Below, in pieces: positions 42,242-52,631 of a stretch of 64,000 nucleotides of DNA. Below the pieces are notes generated by a model that worked only from the letters and a program-made list of their open reading frames with translations, did no database searches and was not told where the DNA came from. The stretch is taken from the NCBI RefSeq assembly GCF_947496775.1, contig NZ_CANMDU010000012.1, positions 1 through 64,000 of the forward strand, given 5' to 3'. A program made the position numbers and the translations under genes. This DNA comes from an uncultured Maribacter sp. Its GTDB lineage: Bacteria > Bacteroidota > Bacteroidia > Flavobacteriales > Flavobacteriaceae. The first letter of the stretch is position 1. Each line of letters begins with the position of its first letter.

Positions 42242-42982
42242 ATGACTGAACCCAAAAAGACACGTATTAATAAATACTTAAGTGAAGTTGGTTTTTGTTC
42301 TAGAAGAGCCGCAGACAAACTAATTGACCAAGGAAGAGTTACTATAAATGGAAAAGTTCCTGAAATGGGAACCAAAATTATAGAAGGTGATGAAGTAAAA
42401 GTAGATGGAAAACTTATTTCCGAACCTAAAGAAAAACCCGTTTACATTGCTTTTAATAAACCCATTGGGATTGTTTGCACTACAGACACCAAAGTAGAAA
42501 AAAACAATATAATTGATTACATAAATTACCCCAAGAGAATTTTTCCTATTGGAAGGTTAGATAAACCTAGTGAAGGATTAATTTTCTTGACTAATGATGG
42601 CGATATTGTGAACAAAATTCTTAGAGCCAGAAACCATCATGAGAAAGAGTATATGGTTACTGTAGACAGAGTTATAACCCCAAACTTTTTAAAACAAATG
42701 CGAAACGGCGTGCCCATACTCGATACGGTAACACGCAAATGTGAAGTGGAGGAAATAAGTAAATATCAGTTTAAAATTATTCTAACTCAAGGTTTAAATC
42801 GGCAAATTAGACGTATGTGCGAGTACCTTGGATACGATGTAAAAAAGCTAAAAAGAACACGAATTATGAATATTTCCTTGGACATTCCTATTGGACAATG
42901 GAGAGACATTACTGCTGCTGAACTGCAAGAAATAAATCGTTTGGTTTCTACTTCTGCAAAAACTCATGATAATACTTTTTAA
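42242..42982 (+). CDS. rluF: 23S rRNA pseudouridine synthase, RluF/RsuA family
   Basis: The 246-residue enzyme has an N-terminal S4 domain ([22 protein letters not shown]) and an RsuA-type catalytic domain with the active Asp in [11 protein letters not shown] and the [18 protein letters not shown] motif. E. coli RluF modifies U2604 of 23S rRNA; the RsuA/RluB/E/F family is related enough that the exact site here is inferred from the EGL and QIRRM details. It stands alone with no terminator evident downstream. Confidence 0.9.
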   Translation: MTEPKKTRINKYLSEVGFCSRRAADKLIDQGRVTINGKVPEMGTKIIEGDEVKVDGKLISEPKEKPVYIAFNKPIGIVCTTDTKVEKNNIIDYINYPKRIFPIGRLDKPSEGLIFLTNDGDIVNKILRARNHHEKEYMVTVDRVITPNFLKQMRNGVPILDTVTRKCEVEEISKYQFKIILTQGLNRQIRRMCEYLGYDVKKLKRTRIMNISLDIPIGQWRDITAAELQEINRLVSTSAKTHDNTF

Positions 42983-43045
42983 ACCTAAAAAAGGACTATT
43001 AAAACCACATTTTATTTCAAAATTTAACAGTTACCCATCTAAAAA

Positions 43046-43060
43046 TCACTAACTTAGTGA
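43046..43060. promoter_or_regulatory. Perfect palindrome upstream of the CarboxypepD_reg-like gene
   Basis: TCACTAA-C-TTAGTGA is a perfect 7-bp inverted repeat with a single central base, 55 nt before the ATG at 43116. It could be an operator for a dimeric repressor; as an RNA hairpin it would have too small a loop. No matching regulator is identified. Confidence 0.35.
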
Positions 43061-43115
43061 GTAAACCACAAGCAATAATTATTTTATTTAATTTACGCTT
43101 CTTAATATAATCATC

Positions 43116-44435
43116 ATGATATCTATAAAAATAAGCTATATAAAAAGAAGTAACTTAAGAATTCTCTTGTCCCTTATACTAATAAGTGCTCTTAACAACT
43201 TTAACGCTTTTGGGTTTCAAGAACAAGAAATTAATTTTACGGAATACAAAGGAGAGGTTTTAGATGAAGCATCTAAAAAACCCCTAATATTTGCCACATT
43301 AGCCGTACAGGAATCTAACATTACAACGGTTACGAATACAGAAGGACAATTCTCTTTAAAAATTCCTGAAGAAAAAATGAGCTCTACTGTTTTAATTTCT
43401 TTTCTTGGATACAAAACGAGACTTGTTTCCATTTCTCAACTAAACAAAAAAAAGAATAAAATATTTTTAACAATTTCCGTAACTGAACTTGCCGAAATAA
43501 ACATAAGTGCTCCAAAAAATGCAGAAAGCTTAGTAAGAGAAACTCTAACTAAAAAAGGGAAAAATTATTTTGATGACCCAACCTTAATGACTGCATTTTA
43601 TAGAGAAACCATAAAGAAAAGAAGAAAAAATGTTTCTCTTTCTGAAGCTGTTGTAAACATTTACAAAACGCCATATACGTCTCACCGGAATGACGCCGTA
43701 CAGCTATACAAAGCTCGAAAAAGCACAGATTACACTAAAATGGATACGGTTGCCTTAAAGTTACAAGGCGGACCTTTTAATGCTCTTTATATAGATATAA
43801 TGAAGTATCCTGAGTTTATTTTTAGCAATGAGTCTCTAGATGATTATACTTTTAGTTTTGACAGCTCTACTAGAATAAACAACAAATTAATCTACGTAAT
43901 AAACTTTGAACAAAAATCTAGTGTCCAAAGACCAATGTATAAGGGTAAGTTGTATATAGATCAAGAAAATAAAATTCTAACCAGTGCTATTTACTCTTTA
44001 AATATTACTAACAAAGATGATGCAGCTAGAATGTTTGTTCGCAGAAAACCGAGAAATGCTAAGGTTTGGCCTACCGAAATTGCCTATAGAGTAGATTACA
44101 GAGAAAAGAATAACAAATGGTATTACGGATACAGTAATGTTTTATTAGAATTTAAAATTAATTGGGATAAAAAATTATTTAATTCTGTTTATAGCATGAC
44201 CTGCGAAATGGCGGTAACCGATTGGGAGAAAAACCATATTCAATCCATGCCTAAAGCAAAGGAAAGAATAAAAACTTCTATTATTTTAAGTGATGAAGCA
44301 ATAGGTTTTTCTGACCCAGATTTTTGGGGTGAATACAATATTATAGAACCAGAAAAGTCTATTGAATCTGCGATAAAAAAAATACAACGACAACTAAAGC
44401 GTTCTAAAAACAAAAGTGGAACTTCTACACCTTAA
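43116..44435 (+). CDS. CarboxypepD_reg-like domain surface protein
   Basis: Exported protein of 439 residues, with a signal peptide (ILLSLILISALNNFNAFGFQ) and then a carboxypeptidase regulatory-like fold (about 40-120: YKGEVLDEASKKPLIFATLAVQ, GQFSLKIPEE, SFLGYKT), the module that also starts many TonB-dependent receptors. The rest (AFYRETIKKRRKNVSL and GKLYIDQENKILTSAIYSL) is a beta-rich region found in stand-alone flavobacterial proteins. Probably at the outer membrane; the ligand is unknown. A perfect palindrome lies 55 nt upstream. A strong terminator follows at 44481. Confidence 0.8.
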   Translation: MISIKISYIKRSNLRILLSLILISALNNFNAFGFQEQEINFTEYKGEVLDEASKKPLIFATLAVQESNITTVTNTEGQFSLKIPEEKMSSTVLISFLGYKTRLVSISQLNKKKNKIFLTISVTELAEINISAPKNAESLVRETLTKKGKNYFDDPTLMTAFYRETIKKRRKNVSLSEAVVNIYKTPYTSHRNDAVQLYKARKSTDYTKMDTVALKLQGGPFNALYIDIMKYPEFIFSNESLDDYTFSFDSSTRINNKLIYVINFEQKSSVQRPMYKGKLYIDQENKILTSAIYSLNITNKDDAARMFVRRKPRNAKVWPTEIAYRVDYREKNNKWYYGYSNVLLEFKINWDKKLFNSVYSMTCEMAVTDWEKNHIQSMPKAKERIKTSIILSDEAIGFSDPDFWGEYNIIEPEKSIESAIKKIQRQLKRSKNKSGTSTP

Positions 44436-44480
44436 AAATATTCCGCAAAAATATCATGAAATAGAATTAACCGCTTAAAT

Positions 44481-44518
44481 AAAAAAGAGTCAAAGCAATG
44501 CAACTTTGACTCTTTTTT
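44481..44518. terminator. Strong bidirectional terminator
   Basis: AAAAAAGAGTCAAAG (44481-44495) pairs perfectly over 15 bp with CTTTGACTCTTTTTT (44504-44518) around an 8-nt loop, serving the CarboxypepD_reg-like gene and recQ from opposite sides. Confidence 0.92.
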
Positions 44519-44529
44519 ATTTACGTATA

Positions 44530-46743
44530 TTAATTAGCTACTTCGCTTATAAATTTCAATCTATACAATCGAAGTTCTTCATCTTCATAATCCCCATCGA
44601 ACTCTTTACTTGCCTCCTCTAAGTTATCCGTTTCTGCTTCTAAGAAATAATCGTGAATTTCTTCTTGTTGGTCTTCATCTAGAATCTCATCAATCCAATA
44701 TCCCAAATTAAGTTTAGTACCACTAAAAACAATTTGTTCCATTTCTTTTATTAAATCTGGAAGCTCTATTCCTTTTGCTGAAGCAATATCATTTAAAGAT
44801 AATTTTCTATCGACATTTTGTATTATATAAAGTTTTAAAGCAGAGTTAGCACCGGTACTTTTTACCACCAAGTCATCTGGGCGAATAATATCATTCTCTT
44901 CCACGTAACCTGCTATTAATTGTACAAATGGCTTTCCGTATTTTTTAGCTTTCCCCTCTCCTACACCATGAATATTAAGCATCTCTTCCATACTAATAGG
45001 ATACTTTAACGCCATATCTGCCAAAGACGGATCCTGAAAAACCACAAAAGGAGGTACACCAAGCTTATCTGCTTGCGCCTTTCTTAAATCTTTAAGTTGT
45101 TTTAATAGTTTTTCATCGGATACCCCTGCAACCTTAGAAGCACTTACAATAGCATCATCACTTTCTTGATTATACACGTGATCCATTGTCATCATAAATG
45201 ACTCTGGTTTATCTAAATATGCCTTACCTTTTGGTGTAACCTTTAAAACTCCGTATTGCTCAATTTCTTTTTTTAGATAACCGGCAACAAGAATTTGTCT
45301 AATTAAAGCCATCCAGTATCCCGTATCTTTATCTTTACCTATTCCAAAAAATGGCTTTTCGTTGGTTTTATGAGATGAAATTAAAGCATTTACCTCTCCA
45401 ATGATGGTTTTAACTATCTCCTTTGCCTTAAACTTCTCTGCCGTACCATGCACAACACTTATTAGTTTTGTAACATTTTCTTTGGCTTCTTTTTTATCTT
45501 TTGGATTCCTAGCATTATCATCCATATCTGCCCCTTCTCCATTAACCTCATCATAAGATTCTCCAAAGTAATGTAGCATAAATTTACGCCTAGACATAGA
45601 TGTCTCCGCATAAGCAACTACTTCCTGCAAAAGTGCATTTCCTATTTCTTGCTCCGCAACGGGCTTACCGGACATAAATTTTTCTAGCTTCTCTACATCT
45701 TTATACGAATAAAACGCTAAACAATGTCCTTCCCCTCCATCTCTTCCTGCACGCCCTGTTTCCTGATAATAACTTTCTATGCTTTTAGGGATGTCATTAT
45801 GAATAACATAACGAACGTCTGGCTTATCTATACCCATTCCAAAGGCTATAGTTGCAACAACAACATCTACATCTTCCATTAAAAACATATCCTGGTACTT
45901 AGATCTTGTTTTAGCATCAAAACCAGCATGATAAGGAACGGCACTAATTCCATTAACCTGCAAAACTTGCGCCAGAGCCTCTACTCTTTTTCTACTTAAA
46001 CAATAAATAACTCCAGATTTCCCCGTATTTTGTTTTACAAAACGAATAATATCTGCATCTATATTTGCTGTTTTTGTTCGTACTTCATAAAACAAATTAG
46101 GTCTATTAAACGAAGCTTTGAATAACTGCGCTCCATTAATTCCTAAATTTTTAATAATATCTTCTTGCACTTTGGGAGTTGCAGTAGCAGTAAGCCCTAC
46201 AATTGGAATATTATCTCCTAACCTACCTACAATATTTCTTAAATTTCTATATTCTGGTCTAAAATCGTGACCCCACTCCGAAATACAATGAGCTTCATCT
46301 ACAGCTACAAAAGAAATTTTTACAGAATTAAGGAATTCTACATACTCATCTTTTGTTAAAGATTCTGGCGCTACATACAATAACTTTGTAACCCCATTAA
46401 CAATATCCTCTTTTACTTGTTTTATTTCTGTTTTATTTAACGAAGAATTTAAAACATGCGCAACTCCATAATCAGAAGAGACTCCACGAATGGCATCAAC
46501 TTGATTTTTCATCAAAGCTATTAAAGGAGATACAACAATTGCTGTACCCTCTTGCATTAATGCCGGCAATTGATAACACATAGATTTACCACCGCCTGTA
46601 GGCATAATAACAAAAGCGTTTTTACCTTCTAAAATTTTCTTTATTACCTCTTCTTGCAATCCTTTAAATTGAGAAAAGCCAAAATATTTTTTTAATGCTA
46701 TGTGTAAATCATCACTACTCAAACTCATATCACTTATTGCCAT
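44530..46743 (-). CDS. recQ: ATP-dependent DNA helicase RecQ
   Basis: 3'-5' helicase acting in recombinational repair. The 737-residue protein has the helicase motifs [19 protein letters not shown] (Walker A), [14 protein letters not shown] (DEAH box), [11 protein letters not shown], the motif VI segment [12 protein letters not shown], and a C-terminal HRDC domain ([20 protein letters not shown]), plus extra C-terminal residues. The RecQ-C zinc region retains [13 protein letters not shown] but the canonical zinc cysteines are not obvious. The start at 46743 and one at 46728 (MSLSSDD) are both possible. Divergent from kdsD. Confidence 0.96.
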   Translation of the reverse strand: MAISDMSLSSDDLHIALKKYFGFSQFKGLQEEVIKKILEGKNAFVIMPTGGGKSMCYQLPALMQEGTAIVVSPLIALMKNQVDAIRGVSSDYGVAHVLNSSLNKTEIKQVKEDIVNGVTKLLYVAPESLTKDEYVEFLNSVKISFVAVDEAHCISEWGHDFRPEYRNLRNIVGRLGDNIPIVGLTATATPKVQEDIIKNLGINGAQLFKASFNRPNLFYEVRTKTANIDADIIRFVKQNTGKSGVIYCLSRKRVEALAQVLQVNGISAVPYHAGFDAKTRSKYQDMFLMEDVDVVVATIAFGMGIDKPDVRYVIHNDIPKSIESYYQETGRAGRDGGEGHCLAFYSYKDVEKLEKFMSGKPVAEQEIGNALLQEVVAYAETSMSRRKFMLHYFGESYDEVNGEGADMDDNARNPKDKKEAKENVTKLISVVHGTAEKFKAKEIVKTIIGEVNALISSHKTNEKPFFGIGKDKDTGYWMALIRQILVAGYLKKEIEQYGVLKVTPKGKAYLDKPESFMMTMDHVYNQESDDAIVSASKVAGVSDEKLLKQLKDLRKAQADKLGVPPFVVFQDPSLADMALKYPISMEEMLNIHGVGEGKAKKYGKPFVQLIAGYVEENDIIRPDDLVVKSTGANSALKLYIIQNVDRKLSLNDIASAKGIELPDLIKEMEQIVFSGTKLNLGYWIDEILDEDQQEEIHDYFLEAETDNLEEASKEFDGDYEDEELRLYRLKFISEVAN

Positions 46744-46848
46744 CTTTCAACAAATTCTTCCAATATATTAGAATATCAATTTAATAAAATATATAACTAA
46801 TTACAAGTTACATTTAAAAGCAAAGTTAAATTCTATTTTGTAAAAATA

Positions 46849-46877
46849 TTGTATAAAATTAAGTTTGCTTAATTTTG
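46849..46877 (+). promoter_or_regulatory. Promoter of kdsD-tatC
   Basis: TTG (46849-46851), an 18-nt spacer and TAATTTTG (46870-46877) match the consensus. Transcription would start near 46882, about 50 nt before the TTG start codon of kdsD. Confidence 0.65.
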
Positions 46878-46932
46878 TAATCTTAAAGATAAGACATTCT
46901 TTTAGGAATTCAACCCATAATCAAGCAATACA

Positions 46933-47898
46933 TTGAGTAATACAGAAGCTTTACTTGCCCTAGCAAAAAAAACAATTGACCTTGAAAGCAAAGCAATAGG
47001 GAATTTAACCTCATTGTTAAATTCAGATTTTGCGAATAGTATTAATACAATTATCGAATCTAAAGGAAGAGTTATTCTTACTGGTATTGGTAAAAGTGCC
47101 ATCATTGCAAATAAAATTGTTGCTACATTTAACTCTACAGGAACACCTGCAATTTTTATGCATGCCGCCGATGCCATTCATGGAGATTTAGGGACTATAC
47201 AAGACAATGATGTGGTAATTTGCATTTCTAAAAGTGGGAATACCCCAGAAATAAAAGTTCTTGTCCCATTAATTAAGAGAGGTAATAATAAACTAATTGG
47301 AATTACTGGAAACATAGATTCTTTTTTAGCCAAACAAGCAGATTTTGTTTTAAACACCTACGTGGAGAAAGAGGCTTGCCCTAATAATTTAGCCCCAACA
47401 ACAAGTACTACTGCCCAACTAGTAATGGGAGATGCTTTAGCAACTTGTTTATTAGAGTTAAAAGGATTCAGTAGCTCTGATTTTGCGAAATATCATCCCG
47501 GAGGAGCGCTAGGAAAAAGACTATACCTTAGGGTTGCAGATATTGTAGACAAAAATCAAAAACCAGAAGTAACCGCAGATTCCGATGTTAAAAAGGTTAT
47601 TGTAGAAATTTCTGAAAAAATGCTGGGTGTAACAGCGGTAATAGAAAATTCTAAAATAGTTGGTATAGTTACCGATGGAGATATTCGAAGAATGCTTAAC
47701 AAGCATGATAACATAAAAGGATTAACCGCCAAGGACATTATGTCTACCAACCCAAAAACAATTGAAACGGACGTTTTAGCAGTTAAAGCTTTAGAAGAAA
47801 TGCAAAATAGCGGAATTTCGCAATTATTAGCCATAAAAGACAATACGTACCAAGGAATTGTACATTTACATAATTTAATAAATGAAGGCATTTTATAA
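46933..47898 (+). CDS. kdsD: D-arabinose 5-phosphate isomerase, KpsF/GutQ family, TTG start
   Basis: Converts ribulose 5-phosphate to arabinose 5-phosphate, the first step of Kdo synthesis for lipopolysaccharide. The 321-residue protein has a SIS domain (ILTGIGKSAIIANKIV, CISKSGNTPEI, PTTSTTAQLVMGDALA) and two CBS domains (VIENSKIVGIVTDGDIRRML and the C-terminal SQLLAIKD). A stop lies 15 nt upstream in frame and there is no ATG before TTG 46933, so a TTG start is well supported. Its stop shares a base with the tatC ATG. Confidence 0.93.
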   Translation: MSNTEALLALAKKTIDLESKAIGNLTSLLNSDFANSINTIIESKGRVILTGIGKSAIIANKIVATFNSTGTPAIFMHAADAIHGDLGTIQDNDVVICISKSGNTPEIKVLVPLIKRGNNKLIGITGNIDSFLAKQADFVLNTYVEKEACPNNLAPTTSTTAQLVMGDALATCLLELKGFSSSDFAKYHPGGALGKRLYLRVADIVDKNQKPEVTADSDVKKVIVEISEKMLGVTAVIENSKIVGIVTDGDIRRMLNKHDNIKGLTAKDIMSTNPKTIETDVLAVKALEEMQNSGISQLLAIKDNTYQGIVHLHNLINEGIL

Positions 47899-48740
47899 TG
47901 AGTAAAAAAGACCCAAGCGCCACACAAGAAATGTCTTTTCTTGACCATTTAGAAGAATTACGTTGGCACCTCATTAGAAGCACCTTAGCAGTTGTTATCA
48001 TAGGTAGTATAGCCTTTTTAATGCGAGGATTTATTTTTGACACCGTCATTTTTGGTCCCAAAAAAATGGATTTTCCTACCTATCGCCTATTTTGCGACAT
48101 AGCAACATATTTAGGGTTCGATTCTGATTTTTGCGCGGATAAATTACCGTTCACTATACAAAGTAGATTAATGTCTGGACAGTTTTCTGCACATATCTGG
48201 ACATCCATATGGGCCGGATTTATTATTGGTTTTCCATATATTTTATATGAAATGTGGAAGTTTATTAGTCCAGGTCTGTATGAAAAAGAACGAAGAAACT
48301 CAAAAGGTTTTATCTTTATAGCCTCCTTTTTATTCTTTCTAGGTGTTCTATTTGGATATTATATTGTAGCCCCATTATCTATTAACTTTTTAGGAACATA
48401 CCAAGTAAGTAAAGAAGTATTAAACGAATTCGATTTAAGCTCTTTTATTGCTACCGTAAGATCCTCTGTTATTGCCTGCGGGATTCTTTTTGAATTACCC
48501 ATAATTATATACTTTTTAACCAAAATTGGCCTAGTAACCCCAGAAATAATGCGCAAGTATAGAAAAATAGCACTTGTTGTTGTTCTTATTTTATCTGCAA
48601 TAATTACACCTCCAGATGTTGCTAGCCAAGTTATAGTGGCTGTACCTGTATTAATACTGTACCAAGTGAGTATACATATATCTTCTTATGTTATGAAGAA
48701 GGAAGCTAAAAAGGCCAAAAAGAATTTAAAAGCCAATTAA
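47898..48740 (+). CDS. tatC: Sec-independent protein translocase TatC
   Basis: Receptor of the twin-arginine export system in the inner membrane. The 280-residue protein begins with a cytosolic MSFLDHLEELRWHLIRS motif that binds signal peptides, and has six membrane spans; FISPGLYEKERR is the conserved first cytosolic loop and the glutamate before GLYEKE is retained. The C-terminus is Lys-rich. It is coupled to kdsD by a one-base overlap (TAATG). tatA/tatB are not adjacent. Confidence 0.95.
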   Translation: MSKKDPSATQEMSFLDHLEELRWHLIRSTLAVVIIGSIAFLMRGFIFDTVIFGPKKMDFPTYRLFCDIATYLGFDSDFCADKLPFTIQSRLMSGQFSAHIWTSIWAGFIIGFPYILYEMWKFISPGLYEKERRNSKGFIFIASFLFFLGVLFGYYIVAPLSINFLGTYQVSKEVLNEFDLSSFIATVRSSVIACGILFELPIIIYFLTKIGLVTPEIMRKYRKIALVVVLILSAIITPPDVASQVIVAVPVLILYQVSIHISSYVMKKEAKKAKKNLKAN

Positions 48741-48815
48741 CTAGTATAATATTCTTTTGGTTAAAAATTACATAATTTCTTTTGTTGCTAACCAAATAGA
48801 ATTAGATTTGAAAGT

Positions 48816-49556
48816 ATGAAGCTTAGAGCAGAAAATATAATGAAAGCCTATCGTGGCAGACAAGTAGTAAAAGGTATTTCTTTAGAAGTAAATCAAGGAG
48901 AAATTGTTGGACTTCTAGGGCCCAACGGAGCAGGAAAAACTACTTCTTTTTATATGATTGTTGGTTTAGTAAAGCCCAACAGTGGGAAAATTTATCTAGA
49001 CGATATGGAAATTACCAATTTTCCCATGTACAAGAGAGCTCAAAATGGGATTGGTTATTTAGCTCAAGAGGCTTCTGTCTTTAGAAAATTGACTATAGAA
49101 AAGAATATATTAAGTGTACTACAACTAACTAAACTGAGTAAAAAGGAACAACTCATGAAAATGGAGTCGTTAATAGAAGAGTTTAGCTTAGGACATATTA
49201 GAAAAAACAGGGGAGATTTGCTTTCTGGTGGAGAGCGTCGCCGTACGGAAATAGCGAGAGCATTAGCTACTGACCCTAAATTTATACTATTAGATGAACC
49301 TTTTGCTGGTGTTGACCCTGTAGCCGTAGAAGATATACAGCGTATTGTAGCTCATTTAAAAGATAAAAATATTGGCATATTAATTACGGACCACAACGTA
49401 CAAGAAACACTAGCCATTACAGAACGTTCGTATCTTATGTTCGAAGGTGGCATCTTAAAATCCGGAGCTCCTGAGGATTTAGCTGCAGATGAAATGGTTC
49501 GAAAAGTCTACTTAGGTCAAAACTTTGAATTACGTAAAAAGAAGTTAGACTTTTAG
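48816..49556 (+). CDS. lptB: LPS export ABC transporter ATP-binding protein
   Basis: Cytosolic ATPase that drives LptFG to lift lipopolysaccharide out of the inner membrane. The 246-residue protein has Walker [15 protein letters not shown], a Q-loop in [10 protein letters not shown], the signature [15 protein letters not shown], Walker [14 protein letters not shown] and H-loop ITDHNV. Sequence features such as [11 protein letters not shown] match LptB closely. A permease homologue lies at 10276. It ends 4 nt inside the convergent rlmF gene. Confidence 0.95.
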   Translation: MKLRAENIMKAYRGRQVVKGISLEVNQGEIVGLLGPNGAGKTTSFYMIVGLVKPNSGKIYLDDMEITNFPMYKRAQNGIGYLAQEASVFRKLTIEKNILSVLQLTKLSKKEQLMKMESLIEEFSLGHIRKNRGDLLSGGERRRTEIARALATDPKFILLDEPFAGVDPVAVEDIQRIVAHLKDKNIGILITDHNVQETLAITERSYLMFEGGILKSGAPEDLAADEMVRKVYLGQNFELRKKKLDF

Positions 49557-50533
49557 ACTAATCTCCACCTTTTTCTTTGCCAATCTTGTTGTTCTGCTTT
49601 GGACTTAAAAGTCCAAATTACGACCCTACTTATTTTATTCCCCTGTCCCATTGGTAAGGTTCCTACCTCACTTGCTTCTATGCGTTCTAATAACTTATGT
49701 ATTCCTGGTACATTAGACTCTTTAGACACTAAAGTAGAAAACCATAAACAAGAGTCCTTGTATTGTCTGCTTTGGTATATCATATCTTTAATAAACTTTA
49801 TTTCTCCTCCCTCGCACCACAATTCATTAGACTGCCCTCCAAAATTTAAAATAGTCTTTGCTTTTTCACCTTTTAAATTTTTAATCTTACGCTTGGTTCC
49901 TCGCTGCGCATCTTCTATGGAAGCATGAAATGGCGGATTACAAATAGTCAAATCGAACAACTCCCCTTCTTTAACTACTCCTCTAAAAAAGTCCCTAGAA
50001 CTTTCTTGCAGACGAATCTCTACCTTTTCTGTTAAATATTCATTTTTATATACAATCTTATTTGCCGCCACTATTGCTTTTATATCTATTTCTGAACCAA
50101 CAAAATTCCAACCATATTCCGTTGCGCCTATAATTGGATAAATACAATTAGCACCAACACCAATATCCAAACACTTTATATGTCCATTTTTCTTGATTCT
50201 TCCGTCAAGTATTTCTGGATTACTCCTATATAAAATATCCGCCACATTATGTATATAATCCGCCCTTCCAGGAATTGGCGGACATAGATAATTAGAAGGC
50301 ATGTCCCAAAAATCAAGATTATAATGAAATTTCAATAAAGCTGTATTTAGCATTTTTACGGCTTCAGGATTAAAAAAATCAATAGATAAATCATTATAAA
50401 CATTTAATGCTACGAAAGGTTCTAATTCCGGGCAAGCAGTAATTAAAGCTTTAAAATCATAACGCCCTCTATGCTTACTTCTTGGATGTAATTTCGATTT
50501 TTCTTTAGGATGCTCTCTTTTCTTTCCAGACAT
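49553..50533 (-). CDS. rlmF: 23S rRNA (adenine(1618)-N6)-methyltransferase
   Basis: Methylates A1618 of 23S rRNA. The 326-residue enzyme has the family N-terminal [16 protein letters not shown], the SAM-binding [21 protein letters not shown] and the catalytic N6-adenine motif NPPFHAS. Converges with lptB with a 4-nt overlap. Confidence 0.94.
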   Translation of the reverse strand: MSGKKREHPKEKSKLHPRSKHRGRYDFKALITACPELEPFVALNVYNDLSIDFFNPEAVKMLNTALLKFHYNLDFWDMPSNYLCPPIPGRADYIHNVADILYRSNPEILDGRIKKNGHIKCLDIGVGANCIYPIIGATEYGWNFVGSEIDIKAIVAANKIVYKNEYLTEKVEIRLQESSRDFFRGVVKEGELFDLTICNPPFHASIEDAQRGTKRKIKNLKGEKAKTILNFGGQSNELWCEGGEIKFIKDMIYQSRQYKDSCLWFSTLVSKESNVPGIHKLLERIEASEVGTLPMGQGNKISRVVIWTFKSKAEQQDWQRKRWRLV

Positions 50534-50603
50534 GGGTTTCTTATTAAAAAGGGCAAGTTAATTACTAATATTATAACTAGACTCCGAAATTTTGAAAAAA
50601 GAA

Positions 50604-51593
50604 TTACAGACTAGGGGTTTTCAACAAGTAATCTTTCTTCCTTATTTTCAAAGAGGTTTCCCTATCCATATTACCTCCCGAAAGCACAATTAGGACTTTT
50701 TTCCTTGTTTTTTGTTTTTGCAACCATTGTTTAGCAGCCTCCATGCCCATAGCACTTGTTGGTTCTATCCTAAGTTTTAACAAATGGGTTAGCCATTGAG
50801 TCCAATATATAATTTGCTCTTCTTTTATTTCGAAGAAAGCATCTAGCCTTTTTAAATATTCAAAAGTCAACACCCCAACAGACATAGTCATGGCCCCGTC
50901 TGCTAGTGTATCTGGTTTTGATTTTAAGCGCTGTATTACGTTTTTTTGTAGGGATAAAGAAGCATCATTTGCATTTCTTGGTTCAGCCCCTATTACCTTA
51001 ACGTTCGGCAGTAATCCTTTTGCTGCTATAACAGAACCTGCTAGTAAACCTCCTCCTCCGCAAGGTGCAATAACAGCCTCAACTTTTCCTACTTCCTTAA
51101 TAGCTTCATAAACCGCGGACCCTTGCCCGGAAATAACTTGTTCATGATTATAAGGTGGTATCCAATAAAATCCATCTTTAACAGACGCTTCGGCAACCAT
51201 AGAATCTGCTATATCCCTTGTTTCACACAAAACAACTTTAGCTCCGTAGGATTTAGTAGCTTGTATTTTCACTTTAGAGGAATACTCCGGCATATAAATA
51301 GTTGCAGGAATTTTAAATATTTTAGCAGCCCAGGCAACAGCTTGAGAATGATTCCCTGAACTGTTTGCTACAATATGCTTTGGCTTTTTCCCTTTCTCAA
51401 TCAACCATGCAATAGTATTCAATGCACCACGAACCTTAAATGCTCCTACTTTTTGTAATCCTTCTACTTTAAAATAAATATCGTGCCCTAACCAATCATT
51501 TAATAAGGAAGAAGTAACAATCGGAGTTGTATTTATAAAAGGAGTAATTCTATTTTTGGCTTTAAGAATATCGTGTAATTGTATAATTTTCAT
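50604..51593 (-). CDS. Threonine/serine dehydratase, PLP-dependent
   Basis: Fold type II PLP enzyme, 329 residues, without the C-terminal ACT regulatory domain. The PLP lysine lies in KVGAFKVRGALNTI, the asparagine/phosphate cradle in ANSSGNHSQAVAWAA, and the glycine loop in APCGGGGLLAGS. It resembles catabolic threonine dehydratase and serine racemase; without an ACT domain it is not the feedback-regulated biosynthetic IlvA. Activity on L-threonine or L-serine, or serine racemisation, cannot be separated by sequence. Confidence 0.9.
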   Translation of the reverse strand: MKIIQLHDILKAKNRITPFINTTPIVTSSLLNDWLGHDIYFKVEGLQKVGAFKVRGALNTIAWLIEKGKKPKHIVANSSGNHSQAVAWAAKIFKIPATIYMPEYSSKVKIQATKSYGAKVVLCETRDIADSMVAEASVKDGFYWIPPYNHEQVISGQGSAVYEAIKEVGKVEAVIAPCGGGGLLAGSVIAAKGLLPNVKVIGAEPRNANDASLSLQKNVIQRLKSKPDTLADGAMTMSVGVLTFEYLKRLDAFFEIKEEQIIYWTQWLTHLLKLRIEPTSAMGMEAAKQWLQKQKTRKKVLIVLSGGNMDRETSLKIRKKDYLLKTPSL

Positions 51594-51663
51594 GTATTAC
51601 CATATTTAATCTGCGACATTAAAATTAAAGACAGAGTGTAATTGCTTAGAAAACTATTGATTA

Positions 51664-52533
51664 TTACTTCTGTTTCATTTGTTCCTTAAAAAACAAAGCC
51701 GCCTTATCTATACTTAGTAATCCCAATTCTTTATTATGCCAAAAACCATGTGGTGCTCTAGGCAAAGAAACTAATTCGCAATACACTCCAAATTCTGAAA
51801 GTTTTGCTACACTATTTACCGATTGTTTAAAAGGCACTATGTTATCTGCACTACTATGTATAAATAACATGGGGGCAGATTTCTTATTAATATGAAAATA
51901 TGGAGAAGCTAACTTCCATAAATCCTTATTTTCAGAATAAGATGCTCCTAACCAATCTGCCAAAGGCTTACTTTCCTTAACTAATGAAAAATCTGCGTCC
52001 GCTGCCAATATAACCACTGCGTTTACTTTAAAATCGCTATAATTGCCGACAGGATTCAATGCAGAAATTTCATTGGTTGTCGCTAACATCATAGCTAAAT
52101 GAGCGCCGGCTGACCCCCCTAAAACACCAATTGCATTAGCATCTAACCTGTATTCTTTAGCATTCTCATTTACCCATTGTACTGCAGCTTTAGCATCTAT
52201 TACAGCACCTGGAAATAGAGCCTCTTTTGCTGTTCTATATTCTATGCAAACAGCTGCAAAACCTCTTTTTGCTAATTTTTCAGAAATTGGAGCAAAACCA
52301 TTTTTATCTCCCACTTTAAAACCACCTCCTCTTATCACTACGATAGTTTGTAGGTTTCCTTTGAAGATAGCGGGTCTATACAAATCTAACAGCAATGTAT
52401 CTTTTTCGTAGGTTGCAAAAACAATATTCTTTACAATATCTACATTGGTACTCGTAATAGTAGACTCTTTCTGAGAAAAAGCAAAAGAGCTTAATAAACA
52501 AAATAGTATTACAACTATAGACGGCTTACGCAT
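51664..52533 (-). CDS. Exported alpha/beta hydrolase (BD-FAE/esterase-like)
   Basis: Begins with a signal peptide (MRKPSIVVILFCLLSSFAFSQ), so the product is exported. The roughly 290-residue body has VIRGGGFKVGDKN (the HGGG-like oxyanion hole, here RGGG), the nucleophile elbow LGGSAGAHLA and the catalytic histidine in RAPHGFW; the acid is probably Asp in IHSSADNIVPF. This is the layout of carboxylesterases that deacylate carbohydrates or small esters. The substrate is unknown. A start at 52557 adds eight residues ahead of the signal. Confidence 0.86.
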   Translation of the reverse strand: MRKPSIVVILFCLLSSFAFSQKESTITSTNVDIVKNIVFATYEKDTLLLDLYRPAIFKGNLQTIVVIRGGGFKVGDKNGFAPISEKLAKRGFAAVCIEYRTAKEALFPGAVIDAKAAVQWVNENAKEYRLDANAIGVLGGSAGAHLAMMLATTNEISALNPVGNYSDFKVNAVVILAADADFSLVKESKPLADWLGASYSENKDLWKLASPYFHINKKSAPMLFIHSSADNIVPFKQSVNSVAKLSEFGVYCELVSLPRAPHGFWHNKELGLLSIDKAALFFKEQMKQK

Positions 52534-52631
52534 TAAACCAAAAACTAAATTCTGCATAATTACATATTAAATAAACTACACTTTATTACAAAGCAAACCA
52601 CTGTATACTTAAATATTGATATCGATTAAGG

